33,957 nucleotides of DNA from Methylotenera sp. (GCA_014378845.1 JACMNB010000023.1:1-33957), one strand, 5' to 3'; counted from the first letter of the stretch, positions 20,209 through 28,836 are shown. Notes: generated from the sequence alone by a model not told the origin. Translations and numbers: made by a program.

Positions 20209-22038
20209 ATGTGTGGAATTGTCGGCGCAGTTGCCAGTAGAAACGTAGTTTCAACTTTAATTGAAGGCCTTAGCCGTTTAGAATACCGTGGCTATGATTC
20301 TGCAGGCGTAGCAGTGCTAAATAGCAATGGCATAGAGCGCGTACGCGCCATTGGCCGTGTAGCGGCCATGACAGAAAAAGCAATCGATGCCAATTTAAGT
20401 GGCCAAGTTGGCATTGGCCATACCCGCTGGGCAACACACGGCGGCGTAACTGAAAGCAATGCGCATCCTCACGTTTCAAAAGGGGAAATTGCCGTGGTAC
20501 ACAACGGTATTATCGAAAACCATGACGAGCAGCGCGATAAATTAAAAGCACTTGGCTACGAGTTTACATCGCAAACTGATACTGAAGTCATCGCGCACTT
20601 AATTCATTATTATCACAAAGATTTACCACTGTTAGCCGCTACACAAAAAGCAGTGGCCGAGCTGACAGGTGCATTTGCAATCAGTGTAATTTCGGTAAAA
20701 GAGCCAGAACACATGATTACTGCGCGCCTTGGCTGCCCGCTATTAATTGGCTTGGGTGAAGGCGAAAACTTCATCGCATCCGATGTTTCAGCCGTGTTAT
20801 CTGTTACGCGTAAAGTCATTTATTTAGAAGACGGTGATGTGGCGGATGTGAAGCGCGAAGGCGTGACCATTTTTGGCCGCGATGGTAAAACGGTCGAGCG
20901 TAAAATTCATCTAAGTGATGTGTCGCTCGCCAGTATGGAGCTTGGTCCTTACGCACATTTCATGCAAAAAGAAATCCACGAGCAACCCAAAGCCCTTACA
21001 GATACGATAGAAGCCTTAATTGACGACAATAGCTTCTCTGCCGCCTTGTTTGGCGATGAAGCCAGCGAAGTGTTCAGCCAAGTTGATAGCATATTGATTC
21101 TTGCCGCAGGTACCAGCTATTACGCGGCGCTGACTGCTAAATATTGGCTTGAAAGCATCGCAAAAATCGCCACCAATGTTGAGATTGCTAGTGAATATCG
21201 CTATCGCGCATCTGTGCCAAACCCTAAGCAACTCATTGTCACCATTTCCCAATCAGGTGAAACGCTCGATACGATGGAGGCACTTAAACACGCTAAATCA
21301 CTTGGCCAACACTACACCTTATCGATTTGTAACGTGCAAGAAAGTGCGATTCCGCGTGCATCAAAACTGGTGTTTTACACCCGTGCAGGTGCAGAAATCG
21401 GGGTAGCTTCTACCAAAGCATTCACTACGCAATTGGTCGCCCTGTTCACCTTGGCCGCCACGCTTGCTAAGCAGCGCGGCCTGTTAAGTACCGCGCAAGA
21501 GCAAGAATATTTAACCGCGTTGCGGCAATTGGGTGGCAGCATACAACACGCGTTAAATTTAGAGCCGCAAATTCGCGAATGGGCAAAAGCCTTTGCTAAT
21601 AAACAGCACGCCTTATTTTTAGGGCGCGGTATACATTACCCAATAGCCCTAGAAGGTGCATTAAAGCTTAAAGAAATCTCCTACATTCATGCCGAGGCCT
21701 ACCCTGCTGGCGAGCTTAAACATGGCCCGCTGGCACTGGTAGATAGCGATATGCCAGTGGTGGTGATTGCGCCAAACGACAGCCTGCTAGAAAAAGTAAA
21801 ATCCAACATGCAAGAAGTACGCGCACGTGGCGGCGAGCTATTTGTGTTTGCCGATGCCGATAGCCACTTTGCCGAAAGCGAGGGCGTGCATGTCATCCGC
21901 ACACCGCGCCACGTGGGTGTACTCTCCCCTATTTTGCATACCATTCCTGTACAAATGCTGGCATATCATGCGGCTTTATTAAAAGGCACCGATGTGGATA
22001 AACCTAGGAATTTGGCTAAAAGTGTGACGGTTGAATAA
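20209..22038 (+). CDS. glmS: Glutamine-fructose-6-phosphate aminotransferase (isomerising)
   Basis: GlmS makes glucosamine-6-phosphate from fructose-6-phosphate and glutamine, the first step toward UDP-GlcNAc. The 609-residue product (same length as E. coli) starts MCGIVGAV, with the nucleophile Cys exposed after Met removal, has a glutaminase domain including HTRWATHGG, and two SIS sugar-isomerase domains with [21 protein letters not shown] and the end [12 protein letters not shown]. The leader holds a REP-like hairpin. The next gene starts inside or just after its stop codon. Confidence 0.97.
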   Translation: MCGIVGAVASRNVVSTLIEGLSRLEYRGYDSAGVAVLNSNGIERVRAIGRVAAMTEKAIDANLSGQVGIGHTRWATHGGVTESNAHPHVSKGEIAVVHNGIIENHDEQRDKLKALGYEFTSQTDTEVIAHLIHYYHKDLPLLAATQKAVAELTGAFAISVISVKEPEHMITARLGCPLLIGLGEGENFIASDVSAVLSVTRKVIYLEDGDVADVKREGVTIFGRDGKTVERKIHLSDVSLASMELGPYAHFMQKEIHEQPKALTDTIEALIDDNSFSAALFGDEASEVFSQVDSILILAAGTSYYAALTAKYWLESIAKIATNVEIASEYRYRASVPNPKQLIVTISQSGETLDTMEALKHAKSLGQHYTLSICNVQESAIPRASKLVFYTRAGAEIGVASTKAFTTQLVALFTLAATLAKQRGLLSTAQEQEYLTALRQLGGSIQHALNLEPQIREWAKAFANKQHALFLGRGIHYPIALEGALKLKEISYIHAEAYPAGELKHGPLALVDSDMPVVVIAPNDSLLEKVKSNMQEVRARGGELFVFADADSHFAESEGVHVIRTPRHVGVLSPILHTIPVQMLAYHAALLKGTDVDKPRNLAKSVTVE

Positions 22039-22042
22039 AAGG

Positions 22043-23080
22043 ATGTTGTTGCCCGCAAATAACAACAATTTCGGATTTTTAAGACTTTTTTTTGCAAGTT
22101 TAGTCATTGTTTCACATTCGCCAGAAATTATTGACCAAAACCGATCAAGAGAAATTTTAACTAATATTTTTGGCACTATTTCGTTTGGAGAGTTGGCCGT
22201 TGATAGTTTTTTTTTAATCAGCGGCTATTTAATTTTAAAAAGCTTCTACAGTACATCATCAGTAAAAAGTTATTTCACTAAGCGCATTCTAAGAATATAT
22301 CCAGGTTTTATCGTCGCTTCATTATTCTGTTTATTTGTTGTAACGCCTATTGCAGGCGGCTGGCATTTATTATCAAACTTTCAATTGTTCGATTGGTTTA
22401 AAGCGTTTACCAAGCTTTTAATTTTAGATAGCCCAGAAGTAAATGGCTTATTGTTGGGCAAACAACCGTTTGTATTAAATGGCGCAATGTGGTCAATTTG
22501 GTTAGAATTTTTATGTTATGTTAGCATTCCCGTATTTTTCATATTAGGCTTCCACAAAAAACGCTTATATTTAGTCGTAACATTAGCGATTATTAGCCTA
22601 TATCTATTTTTATTAATCTCAAAAAAAGACTTATGGCTGCCCTATCCATTAAGAATAAGCGCTTATCATTCAACAAGGTTACTCAGCGCTTTTCTAATTG
22701 GCGGCGCTTTTTACTATTTTAGAGATCGCGTTATTTGGAGCCGAAACTTAAGTGTAGCCAGTTTGGTTTTACTGACTATCTGTTTGAATTTTAAATACAC
22801 AGCCGAGCTGGGATTTTTTATTTTTGGCGGCTATTTAATCTTTAATTTTGCACTCAATTTCAAAAATAAAACGCTGAATCAAATTGGCACAAAAAGTGAT
22901 ATTTCATACGGCGTTTATTTATATGCGTGGCCCATACAAATGTTAATTGTGCAGCGCTATCCTGACATTTCGCCAGTTGTAATGACGATAGCTACGCTAG
23001 CCTGTGTGGCAGTTTTAGGCTATTTAAGTTGGATTTATATTGAACAGCCATTTATGAAAATGAAAAAAAGGCTAGTTTAA
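22043..23080 (+). CDS. Acyltransferase 3 (OafA-like) integral membrane protein
   Basis: A 345-residue multi-pass membrane protein (about nine or ten hydrophobic segments) of the acyltransferase_3 family, which transfers acetyl or other acyl groups to cell-surface sugars. Visible family marks are FGFLRLFFASLVIVSHS near the N-terminus, with Arg and His in the usual positions, then ELAVDSFFLISGYLI, and the end SWIYIEQPFMKMKKRLV. The substrate is unknown. The start is uncertain: a TTG at 22031 inside the glmS stop region gives four more residues; the ATG at 22043 touches AAAAGG, a poor spacing. The gene is more AT-rich than its neighbours and holds T8 and T9 tracts (22086-22093, 22207-22215), suggesting later acquisition and possible slippage. 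Confidence 0.8.
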   Translation: MLLPANNNNFGFLRLFFASLVIVSHSPEIIDQNRSREILTNIFGTISFGELAVDSFFLISGYLILKSFYSTSSVKSYFTKRILRIYPGFIVASLFCLFVVTPIAGGWHLLSNFQLFDWFKAFTKLLILDSPEVNGLLLGKQPFVLNGAMWSIWLEFLCYVSIPVFFILGFHKKRLYLVVTLAIISLYLFLLISKKDLWLPYPLRISAYHSTRLLSAFLIGGAFYYFRDRVIWSRNLSVASLVLLTICLNFKYTAELGFFIFGGYLIFNFALNFKNKTLNQIGTKSDISYGVYLYAWPIQMLIVQRYPDISPVVMTIATLACVAVLGYLSWIYIEQPFMKMKKRLV

Positions 23081-23107
23081 ACGAGGTTTAAGCGTGAACT
23101 TGTTTGG

Positions 23108-23653
23108 CTAATAGTTGCTGGGCAATTTTAAACTCACAGGTGCAACTGTAAAACTACCCGCATCATTACTCACCAAAATTTCACCATCTTGAATCGTGCA
23201 AGCGATGTTGATGCTTTTGGCTGCAAGCCGCGCCAGCTCTTGTGTTTCAGGCAGCTTAATTACGGTTAGATTGTTCAGTTTCAGCAAGCCTTTACTGTTG
23301 GCATCCCACCACATATCGGCGATTCTTCCCCCGTAAAGCACCACAACAACTTGGCGCGAACGACCACAAGCTTTGCGGATATCTTTTTCTGTTGGCAGGC
23401 CAACATCCATCCAAAGTTGAATCGCGCCCGTTAAATCTTTTTGCCATAAATCTGGCTCTTCGTCGTCAGATAAACCTTTGCCGAATATTAGCGCCTCATT
23501 TGCATATAGTGCAAAGCCAATTAACCGCACCATCACCCGCTCATCGGTTTCAGATGGGTGCTTGGCCAGCGTTAAGCAGTGCTGTGCGTAATATTGCCTG
23601 TCCATATCGGCAATATTCAGGTCAATTTTGTAGATGGTTGATTTAATGGCCAT
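23108..23653 (-). CDS. yaeQ: YaeQ family protein
   Basis: The 181-residue product matches YaeQ along its length: MAIKSTIYKIDLNIADMDRQYY, LTLAKHPSETDERVMVRLIGFALYA, GLSDDEEPDLW and an IQDGEILVSND segment near the end. YaeQ has a fold related to PD-(D/E)XK nucleases; in E. coli it was linked to suppression of rfaH defects, and its biochemical role is unclear. A perfect -10 hexamer (TATAAT, 23683-23688 minus) lies about 30 bp upstream. It is convergent with the acyltransferase gene and divergent from ettA. Confidence 0.9.
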   Translation of the reverse strand: MAIKSTIYKIDLNIADMDRQYYAQHCLTLAKHPSETDERVMVRLIGFALYANEALIFGKGLSDDEEPDLWQKDLTGAIQLWMDVGLPTEKDIRKACGRSRQVVVVLYGGRIADMWWDANSKGLLKLNNLTVIKLPETQELARLAAKSINIACTIQDGEILVSNDAGSFTVAPVSLKLPSNY

Positions 23654-23682
23654 ATTGAATACAAGTCTTGTAAAGTTGGCAC

Positions 23683-23688
23683 ATTATA
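23683..23688 (-). promoter_or_regulatory. -10 element for yaeQ
   Basis: TATAAT on the minus strand, preceded by GCG, 30 bp upstream of the yaeQ ATG. No good -35 was found at the expected spacing. Confidence 0.4.
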
Positions 23689-23800
23689 CGCGCCATGCTG
23701 GCTTTAAATGCAGTTTAGAAAGTCGGTTTGATGGCCAACTTTAGCCAAGCAAGCACGCTTTCTGTTAAGCTTTCATCTTTCAAATTCTCAAAGTTTTGTC

Positions 23801-25465
23801 ATGGCTCAATATGTAATGTCTATGCTGCGCGTCAGCAAAATCGTCCCGCCTAAAAAAACCATTATCAAGGATATTTCATTATCGTTTTTCCCAGGTGCAA
23901 AAATCGGTTTGCTCGGTTTAAATGGCTCGGGCAAATCGACAGTGTTGCGCATTATGGCGGGTGCCGACAAAGAGTTTGAGGGCGAGGTGCAATGGCAGCC
24001 AAATATGAGCATCGGCTATTTGCCACAAGAACCACAGTTAGATGCCAACAAAACGGTGCGCGAAGAAGTGGAAAGCGGCATGGGCGAAGTGATGCAAGCG
24101 CAGGCTATGTTAGAGGCGGTATATGCCGCCTATGCCGAGCCCGATGCCGATTTTGACAAGCTGGCGGAAGAGCAAGCCAAGTGGGAAAATATTATCGCGG
24201 CCAGCGGATCAGACTTAAGCACGCAACTAGAAATTGCGGCCGATGCATTAAGATTACCGCCGTGGGATGCGAAAATCGGCCCGTTATCAGGCGGCGAAAA
24301 ACGTCGTGTGGCTTTATGTAAGTTACTGCTATCTAAGCCAGATATGTTGTTGCTAGACGAACCCACCAACCATTTGGATGCAGAATCGGTGGAATGGTTA
24401 GAGCAGTTTTTAGTGAGATTTACGGGCACTGTTGTGGCGGTTACGCACGATCGATACTTTTTAGACAACGCGGCCGAATGGATTTTAGAGCTAGATCGCG
24501 GCCATGGCATTCCGTGGAAAGGCAATTATTCAAGCTGGTTAGACCAAAAACAAGCACGCTTGGCGCTCGAAGAAAACCAAGAATCATCACGTCGTAAAGC
24601 GCTTAATACCGAGCTAGAATGGGTGCGCCAAAGCCCAAAAGCGCGCCAAGCCAAAAGCAAATCGCGCATTGCACGCTACGAAGAGCTAGCCAGCGCCGAA
24701 TATCAAAAACGCAACGAAACGCAGGAGATTTTTATCCCCGCAGGTGAGCGTTTGGGCGACCAAGTAATTGAATTTAAAGGCGTAACTAAGGCCTTTAAAG
24801 ATAGATTGTTGATGGATAATTTAGGCTTCAGTGTGCCAGCTGGCGCGATTGTTGGCATTATCGGCCCCAACGGTGCAGGTAAATCAACACTATTTAAAAT
24901 GATAATGGGGCTAGAAAAACCTGACAGTGGCGAAGTTGCTATTGGCCAAACCGTCAAGCTGGCCTACGTTGACCAAAGCCGCGATGATTTAGCCAACACC
25001 AAAACCGTATTTGAAGAAATCGCCAACGGCTCGGATATTTTAACCGTCGGCAAATACGAAACTCCTTCAAGAGCCTACATTGGCCGCTTTAACTTTAAAG
25101 GTGGCGATCAACAAAAAATCGTCGGGCAACTCTCTGGCGGCGAGCGCGGGCGCTTGCACTTAGCCAAAACGCTCATCTCTGGCGGTAATGTATTACTGCT
25201 CGATGAACCATCAAACGACTTGGATATTGAAACCCTGCGCGCGCTAGAAGACGCGCTGCTGGAGTTTGCAGGCTGCGTACTAGTGATTTCGCATGATAGA
25301 TGGTTTTTAGACCGCATCGCCACGCACATTTTAGCCGCCGAAGGCGATACGCAATGGACGTTTTTTAACGGCAATTATCAAGAATACGAAGCCGATAAAC
25401 GCAAACGCTTGGGTGAAGAAGGTGCGAAACCGAAACGGATTCGGTATAAGCCGATTACGAGATAG
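23801..25465 (+). CDS. ettA: Energy-dependent translational throttle protein EttA (ABC-F)
   Basis: EttA is a soluble ABC-F protein that binds the ribosomal E site and controls entry into elongation according to ATP/ADP. The 554-residue product (E. coli: 555) has two ABC domains: Walker A GLNGSGKST (39-47) and GPNGAGKST (about 350), signature LSGGEKRR and LSGGERGR, and Walker B LLLDEPTNHLD and LLLDEPSNDLD. Between them is the charged linker (about 250-290, SSRRKALNTELEWVRQSPKA) that contacts tRNA and rRNA. There are no membrane segments, as expected for ABC-F. Confidence 0.96.
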   Translation: MAQYVMSMLRVSKIVPPKKTIIKDISLSFFPGAKIGLLGLNGSGKSTVLRIMAGADKEFEGEVQWQPNMSIGYLPQEPQLDANKTVREEVESGMGEVMQAQAMLEAVYAAYAEPDADFDKLAEEQAKWENIIAASGSDLSTQLEIAADALRLPPWDAKIGPLSGGEKRRVALCKLLLSKPDMLLLDEPTNHLDAESVEWLEQFLVRFTGTVVAVTHDRYFLDNAAEWILELDRGHGIPWKGNYSSWLDQKQARLALEENQESSRRKALNTELEWVRQSPKARQAKSKSRIARYEELASAEYQKRNETQEIFIPAGERLGDQVIEFKGVTKAFKDRLLMDNLGFSVPAGAIVGIIGPNGAGKSTLFKMIMGLEKPDSGEVAIGQTVKLAYVDQSRDDLANTKTVFEEIANGSDILTVGKYETPSRAYIGRFNFKGGDQQKIVGQLSGGERGRLHLAKTLISGGNVLLLDEPSNDLDIETLRALEDALLEFAGCVLVISHDRWFLDRIATHILAAEGDTQWTFFNGNYQEYEADKRKRLGEEGAKPKRIRYKPITR

Positions 25466-25475
25466 GTATCACATT

Positions 25476-26165
25476 ATGCGACCAATTTACTTGGTTATGC
25501 TGCCTGGTCTAGATGGCACAGGGCTGTTATTTAGACCACTGATAAATGCTTTACCTATTTTTATAAAGCCAATAGTAGTGGATTATCCAACAGATAAAAA
25601 GCTAGGTTATGATGATTTACTAAATCTAGTGATTAAAGTGTTACCAAAAGAAGAGTCCTTTATCTTGTTAGGTGAATTTTTCAGCGGACCACTTGCTATG
25701 CGAGTTGCTGCAACAATGCCTGTGGGTTTAAAAGCAGTTGTACTTTGTGCGAGCTTTATCACTTGCCCCCAAAAATTAGTGCCCACTTGGGCATGTGTAT
25801 TAGTTTTTGATTTTCCATTTTACGCCTCACGAATATTTGCAAAAATTAATGCATGGTTTGGCGGTTATGATGGTGATGACATGCAAATGGCATTATCCAT
25901 TGTAAAGCCAGAAGTCATGGCTTATCGACTAAAAGAAGTTATCAAAGTAAATGTTACGCCCGAACTTGTGCAATGTGATCTACCAATTTTGTATTTACAA
26001 GGTAAGCACGATATTTTAGTGTCGCATGCAAATTTTGAGCAAATAAAAAAAATCAAACCAAACGTGCAGCATGCACAGTTAAGTTCGGGTCACTTAGTAC
26101 TTCAAACGCAACCAAAACCAGCAGCAAAATTAATTCAAGATTTTATTGAAGAAATAATGAGTTAA
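25476..26165 (+). CDS. Alpha/beta hydrolase-fold protein lacking the expected nucleophile Ser
   Basis: A 229-residue protein starting 10 bp after ettA at the ATG at 25476 (the frame is open upstream, but that part is ettA sequence in another frame). It has the oxyanion-loop motif LPGLDGTG (9-16), the nucleophile-elbow region LLGEFFSGPLAMRVA (64-78), a plausible catalytic Asp179 in LQGKHD and His206 in SSGHLVLQTQP. In relatives I recall, the elbow reads GESFSG with the first Ser as nucleophile; here that position is Phe68 (TTT, one base from TCT). Asp and His are kept. It may be a pseudoenzyme, a recently inactivated gene, or may use Ser70. Substrate unknown. Confidence 0.8.
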   Translation: MRPIYLVMLPGLDGTGLLFRPLINALPIFIKPIVVDYPTDKKLGYDDLLNLVIKVLPKEESFILLGEFFSGPLAMRVAATMPVGLKAVVLCASFITCPQKLVPTWACVLVFDFPFYASRIFAKINAWFGGYDGDDMQMALSIVKPEVMAYRLKEVIKVNVTPELVQCDLPILYLQGKHDILVSHANFEQIKKIKPNVQHAQLSSGHLVLQTQPKPAAKLIQDFIEEIMS

Positions 26166-26174
26166 CTTCTGTAT

Positions 26175-26250
26175 TGTCATTTTGAGCAAAGCGAAGAAAC
26201 TAGGTTTTTACTAACAAAGAACTAGAGTCTTCGCTTAGCTCAGAATGACA
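26175..26250. repeat. Palindromic intergenic repeat, TGTCATTNTGAGC type
   Basis: The left arm TGTCATTTTGAGCAAAGCGA and the right arm (complement TGTCATTCTGAGCTAAGCGA) form an imperfect inverted repeat with about two mismatches in 20 and a 30 bp interior. This sequence type occurs as a dispersed repeat in many bacterial genomes, from memory. It starts 10 bp after the hydrolase stop, so it could also fold at the 3' end of that mRNA. Confidence 0.75.
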
Positions 26251-26300
26251 GGTTAATTGCTTTGAGCTGTATTCATTCGCCGCGTTGGCTAACGTGATGC

Positions 26301-26335
26301 TTGCTTGGATACCAGTCCCCGTTGGTATGACGGTG
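26301..26335. repeat. Fragment of a second dispersed repeat
   Basis: TTGGATACCAGTCCCCGTTG followed by GTATGACGG resembles the TGGATTCCC...GGGAATGACGG repeat class, with ATACCA (26309-26314) pairing TGGTAT (26323-26328). It seems to be a degenerate copy. Confidence 0.5.
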
Positions 26336-26380
26336 ATTGCTAGGTGATATGTTTTATCTTAAATTGAAAATTCTTAGTTT

Positions 26381-26467
26381 CGTCATTGCGATCCAAAACG
26401 AAATTTGGGCGCGGCAATCTAAACGACAATACCAAACATGGATTGCCACGATGCGCTCGCAATGACG
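26381..26467. repeat. Palindromic intergenic repeat, CGTCATTGCGA type
   Basis: The left end CGTCATTGCGA with GGCAATCT and the right end GGATTGCC with TCGCAATGACG are inverted copies of a common dispersed bacterial repeat. The left arm has extra bases (ATCCAAAACGAAATTT region) that break perfect symmetry. With 26175-26250 and 26301-26335 it fills the 313 bp gene-free gap between the hydrolase and the SDR gene; nothing else is visible there. Confidence 0.75.
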
Positions 26468-26478
26468 ACTTAGAATAG

Positions 26479-27282
26479 TTACAGCCAATCCCAATCAATG
26501 CGTTTTTTATGGGGTGCATTTTTCATCAGATAATCCCATAAACGCGGTGGAATTAAGCGCATCAATCTTGCAATCAAGCCCATTTGCCACGGGATAATTT
26601 TAAAACGCACTTTGGCTTCAACTGCATTAGCGAATTTGTGCGCGAACACGTCGGCATCCATGAGAAAAGGCATTTTGTATTGATTTAGCTCGGTCATTGG
26701 CGTGCGAATATAACCTGGCGCGATGGTGGAAACTGCGATATTAAAGTGTTGCATCTCGGTACGCAGGCTTTCGCAATAGCTAATGACAGCGGCTTTGCTT
26801 GCGCTGTAAGCGCCGCTACCAGGTATGCCGCGTATGCCCGCCACGCTGGCAACGCCAACTAGCTGGGCTGTATCTCCTTTTGCCGCTGACAGCTTCATGG
26901 CCGTGATAAACGGCTGAAAAGTGTGCATCATGCCCATCACATTAATATCAAAAATCGCTTGAAATGCCGTGATGTCTTCTTTTAGTTCGGTGAGCGTACC
27001 GCGACTGACGCCTGCGCTGGCGATAACGATATTGGGTGCGCCAAAGCGGGCTATAAAATCTTGTGCGGCAACTTCAAGTGCAGTCGCGTCGCGCACATCC
27101 AACGGATAAATTGCGCAGCTAATGTTGTATTGGTTTTGCAGATTAGTTGCCAGCTGTTGTAAGTGCTCACTACGCCGTGCAACCAAGCCTATTATAGATT
27201 GCGTGTTAGCGTAGCGTTTAGCATATTCGTGAGCGATTGCATTGCCAATACCACTAGAAGCGCCTGTAATAAAGATGTTCAT
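26479..27282 (-). CDS. Short-chain dehydrogenase/reductase
   Basis: A 267-residue classical SDR. It has the NAD(P)-binding motif TGASSGIG (6-13), DVRD, ASAG, INVMG with the structural Asn, the catalytic Ser about 146 and the YSASK motif with Tyr about 159 and Lys about 163. Arg in VARRSEH after the second strand suggests NADP preference (inference). Substrate unknown; the hydrophobic C-terminal segment LIARLMRLIPPRLWDYLMKN may be a membrane-facing end. The ATG at 27282 is chosen; a TTG at 27288 would add two residues. It sits downstream of dsbA but beyond a terminator, so it is probably a separate unit. Confidence 0.88.
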   Translation of the reverse strand: MNIFITGASSGIGNAIAHEYAKRYANTQSIIGLVARRSEHLQQLATNLQNQYNISCAIYPLDVRDATALEVAAQDFIARFGAPNIVIASAGVSRGTLTELKEDITAFQAIFDINVMGMMHTFQPFITAMKLSAAKGDTAQLVGVASVAGIRGIPGSGAYSASKAAVISYCESLRTEMQHFNIAVSTIAPGYIRTPMTELNQYKMPFLMDADVFAHKFANAVEAKVRFKIIPWQMGLIARLMRLIPPRLWDYLMKNAPHKKRIDWDWL

Positions 27283-27320
27283 TTGCAAAAGTATAACGCA
27301 AATTAATGATGCCCAAAAAG

Positions 27321-27348
27321 AAACCCGCTAGTTTTATTTAGCGGGTTT
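27321..27348 (-). terminator. Rho-independent terminator of the argS-SPOR-dsbA unit
   Basis: AAACCCGCTA and TAGCGGGTTT form a perfect 10 bp stem with an 8 base loop. On the minus strand it is followed by CTTTTT. It lies 13 bp beyond the alternative (frameshifted) dsbA stop and about 90 bp beyond the annotated one. Confidence 0.82.
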
Positions 27349-27361
27349 GCAGGTGATTTAC

Positions 27362-27450
27362 TTAATAGTTGGTGCTATTTTTTGGCAAAACTTTAACTGA
27401 TGACGGAACTTTGGGCTTAACGGCAGTTTTTGCCGTACTTACTTTTTTAC
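27362..27450 (-). other. Putative -1 frameshift site and basic tail of dsbA
   Basis: At the dsbA end the minus strand reads GTA AAA AAG TAA. The heptamer A AAA AAG (27448-27442) is the dnaX-type -1 slippery sequence in the right phase. Five bases after it lies a hairpin, ACGGCA-AAAAC-TGCCGT (27436-27420). A -1 slip, or one extra A in the A6 run, opens a frame of 26 residues rich in Val, Lys, Thr, Ser and Pro (starts VSTAKTAVKPKVP, ends NSTNY, stop at 27364-27362). Seen: slippery site, hairpin and open frame. Inferred: either programmed frameshifting or a lesion/sequencing error in a formerly longer gene. Confidence 0.5.
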
Positions 27451-28104
27451 GGCGGCGGCCTTGTCTGTGCGTACGTTGCCAATAATATAATCGGCCACTT
27501 TTAGCGCTTGCTCGTTACCGCCCGCTTGCGTGGCTGATGTTATATATTTACCATCAATCACTAAGCTTGGCACGCCAGTTGCACCAGAAGCGCGAAAAAT
27601 CTGCGCAGCGCGGTTAAGGTTGGTGCTAGTGCTAAACGATTTAAACGCTTGTTCTACCTTCAATTTATCTAATCCGCTTTGCGCCGTTACCCAGGCTATA
27701 GTAGCCGCCTCGTCAGTTGGGTTTAACGATTTAGTTTTATGGATGGCATCAAAAAGTTTTGTATGCAATTTTTCGCCTACGCCTAATGTTTCCATCGCGT
27801 AAAACGCTTTGGCCATTGGTGCCCAACTGGCATTTGGCAAGCCTGGCATGCGTTTAAAGTAAACATCTGCAGGTAGTTTTTTTACCCAAGCGCTAAGCGG
27901 CGCTTCCATATGGTAGCAATGTGGGCAGCCATACCAAAAAATCTCCATCACCTCAATTTTGGCTGGGGTTTCGGTAGAAATGGGCTGTGCAACCGCTTCA
28001 AAATCGGTGCCGATTTTTGGCGCATCGGCAAAAGCGGCCGACATGGTTAAACTGCTAAACGACATGAGTAAAACGGCTAAACCGTTTTTAATACTGATTT
28101 TCAT
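27439..28104 (-). CDS. dsbA: Thiol:disulfide interchange protein DsbA
   Basis: DsbA introduces disulfides into proteins in the periplasm. The 221-residue precursor has a signal peptide (about 1-26, cleavage likely after AFA), a thioredoxin fold with active site CPHC (Cys60 and Cys63), an inserted helical domain, and the cis-Pro loop TGVPSLVIDGKY (Pro about 179). AGGAATG precedes the ATG. It is the last gene of the argS-SPOR-dsbA unit. The 3' end is unusual: the last codons AAA AAG TAA form a slippery heptamer followed by a hairpin, with an open basic frame beyond (see 27362-27450). Confidence 0.95.
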   Translation of the reverse strand: MKISIKNGLAVLLMSFSSLTMSAAFADAPKIGTDFEAVAQPISTETPAKIEVMEIFWYGCPHCYHMEAPLSAWVKKLPADVYFKRMPGLPNASWAPMAKAFYAMETLGVGEKLHTKLFDAIHKTKSLNPTDEAATIAWVTAQSGLDKLKVEQAFKSFSTSTNLNRAAQIFRASGATGVPSLVIDGKYITSATQAGGNEQALKVADYIIGNVRTDKAAAVKK

Positions 28105-28215
28105 TATTCATTCCTATTTATTTTAAAATTTTTTGCAATCTTGCATTGCTATTAACGGTAATTGACCACAAAAGATGACAATTAATTCAAGCCAGCGCAA
28201 ATTAGATGTGCCATA

Positions 28216-28836
28216 TTACTGTGCTTTGGTTTCGGTATGCACTTTAATTAAATCTGCATTAAACCCGCTGGTAGTCAAATCGCCGCGCACTTTATTAATT
28301 TGATCAACATCACTTAATGGCCCAACGCGCACGCGGTGCCAAACACCTTTCTCAGGAATCGTCGCCGTTTGCACCACAGCCTCAAAGCCTTGCAAAGCCA
28401 GCTTGGCCTTCATATTGTCGGCATCGGCTTCATCGGGAAAAGCGCCCACTTGCAAAAAGTAGCTATCTTTTTTAACGGATTTTTCGGTGTTTTTAATTTC
28501 CTGCTCGGTCACCGTACTTTCAGTTTCGGGCAAAATCGTATAAAAATCAAACTTATTATCAGGCTTTGTAACATCTGGATTTTCAGTTTGCGGCAAAGCA
28601 TTTTCTGCGGGTGTGGTTGATTTGGGCAGTTTTTCAGCAGGTACATCATGCTCCTGAGCGGTTAATTTTGGTGCGCCCATTTTTTTATTTGCAAATGGGC
28701 TATCTGCGCCTTTTAAATACATGGTTACCGCCAGCGATGCGCCCACGCCCAACAATAAACCCACCAGCAAGCCGCTAAAAAATGGGCTGCCTTTGTTGCT
28801 GATTCTTTGCGGTGCAGGTTTGTAATCTTTACTCAT
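28216..28836 (-). CDS. SPOR domain-containing membrane protein (FtsN-like)
   Basis: A 206-residue bitopic protein: a basic cytoplasmic N-terminus, one membrane helix (about 19-41, FFSGLLVGLLLGVGASLAVTMYL), a Pro, Lys and Glu-rich periplasmic linker, and a C-terminal SPOR domain (about 125-203; YFLQVGAFPDEADADNMKAKL, GVWHRVRVGPLSD). SPOR domains bind denuded septal peptidoglycan, and FtsN activates division. Similar proteins commonly sit beside argS in betaproteobacteria. The gap to argS is 49 bp and to dsbA 111 bp, all on one strand. Calling it FtsN itself would be an inference. Confidence 0.9.
   Translation of the reverse strand: MSKDYKPAPQRISNKGSPFFSGLLVGLLLGVGASLAVTMYLKGADSPFANKKMGAPKLTAQEHDVPAEKLPKSTTPAENALPQTENPDVTKPDNKFDFYTILPETESTVTEQEIKNTEKSVKKDSYFLQVGAFPDEADADNMKAKLALQGFEAVVQTATIPEKGVWHRVRVGPLSDVDQINKVRGDLTTSGFNADLIKVHTETKAQ

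Noticed and set aside
22108-22125. A fourth parS-like sequence (TGTTTCACATTCGC) in the acyltransferase gene
   Set aside because: Only the left half matches the consensus; the palindrome is absent.
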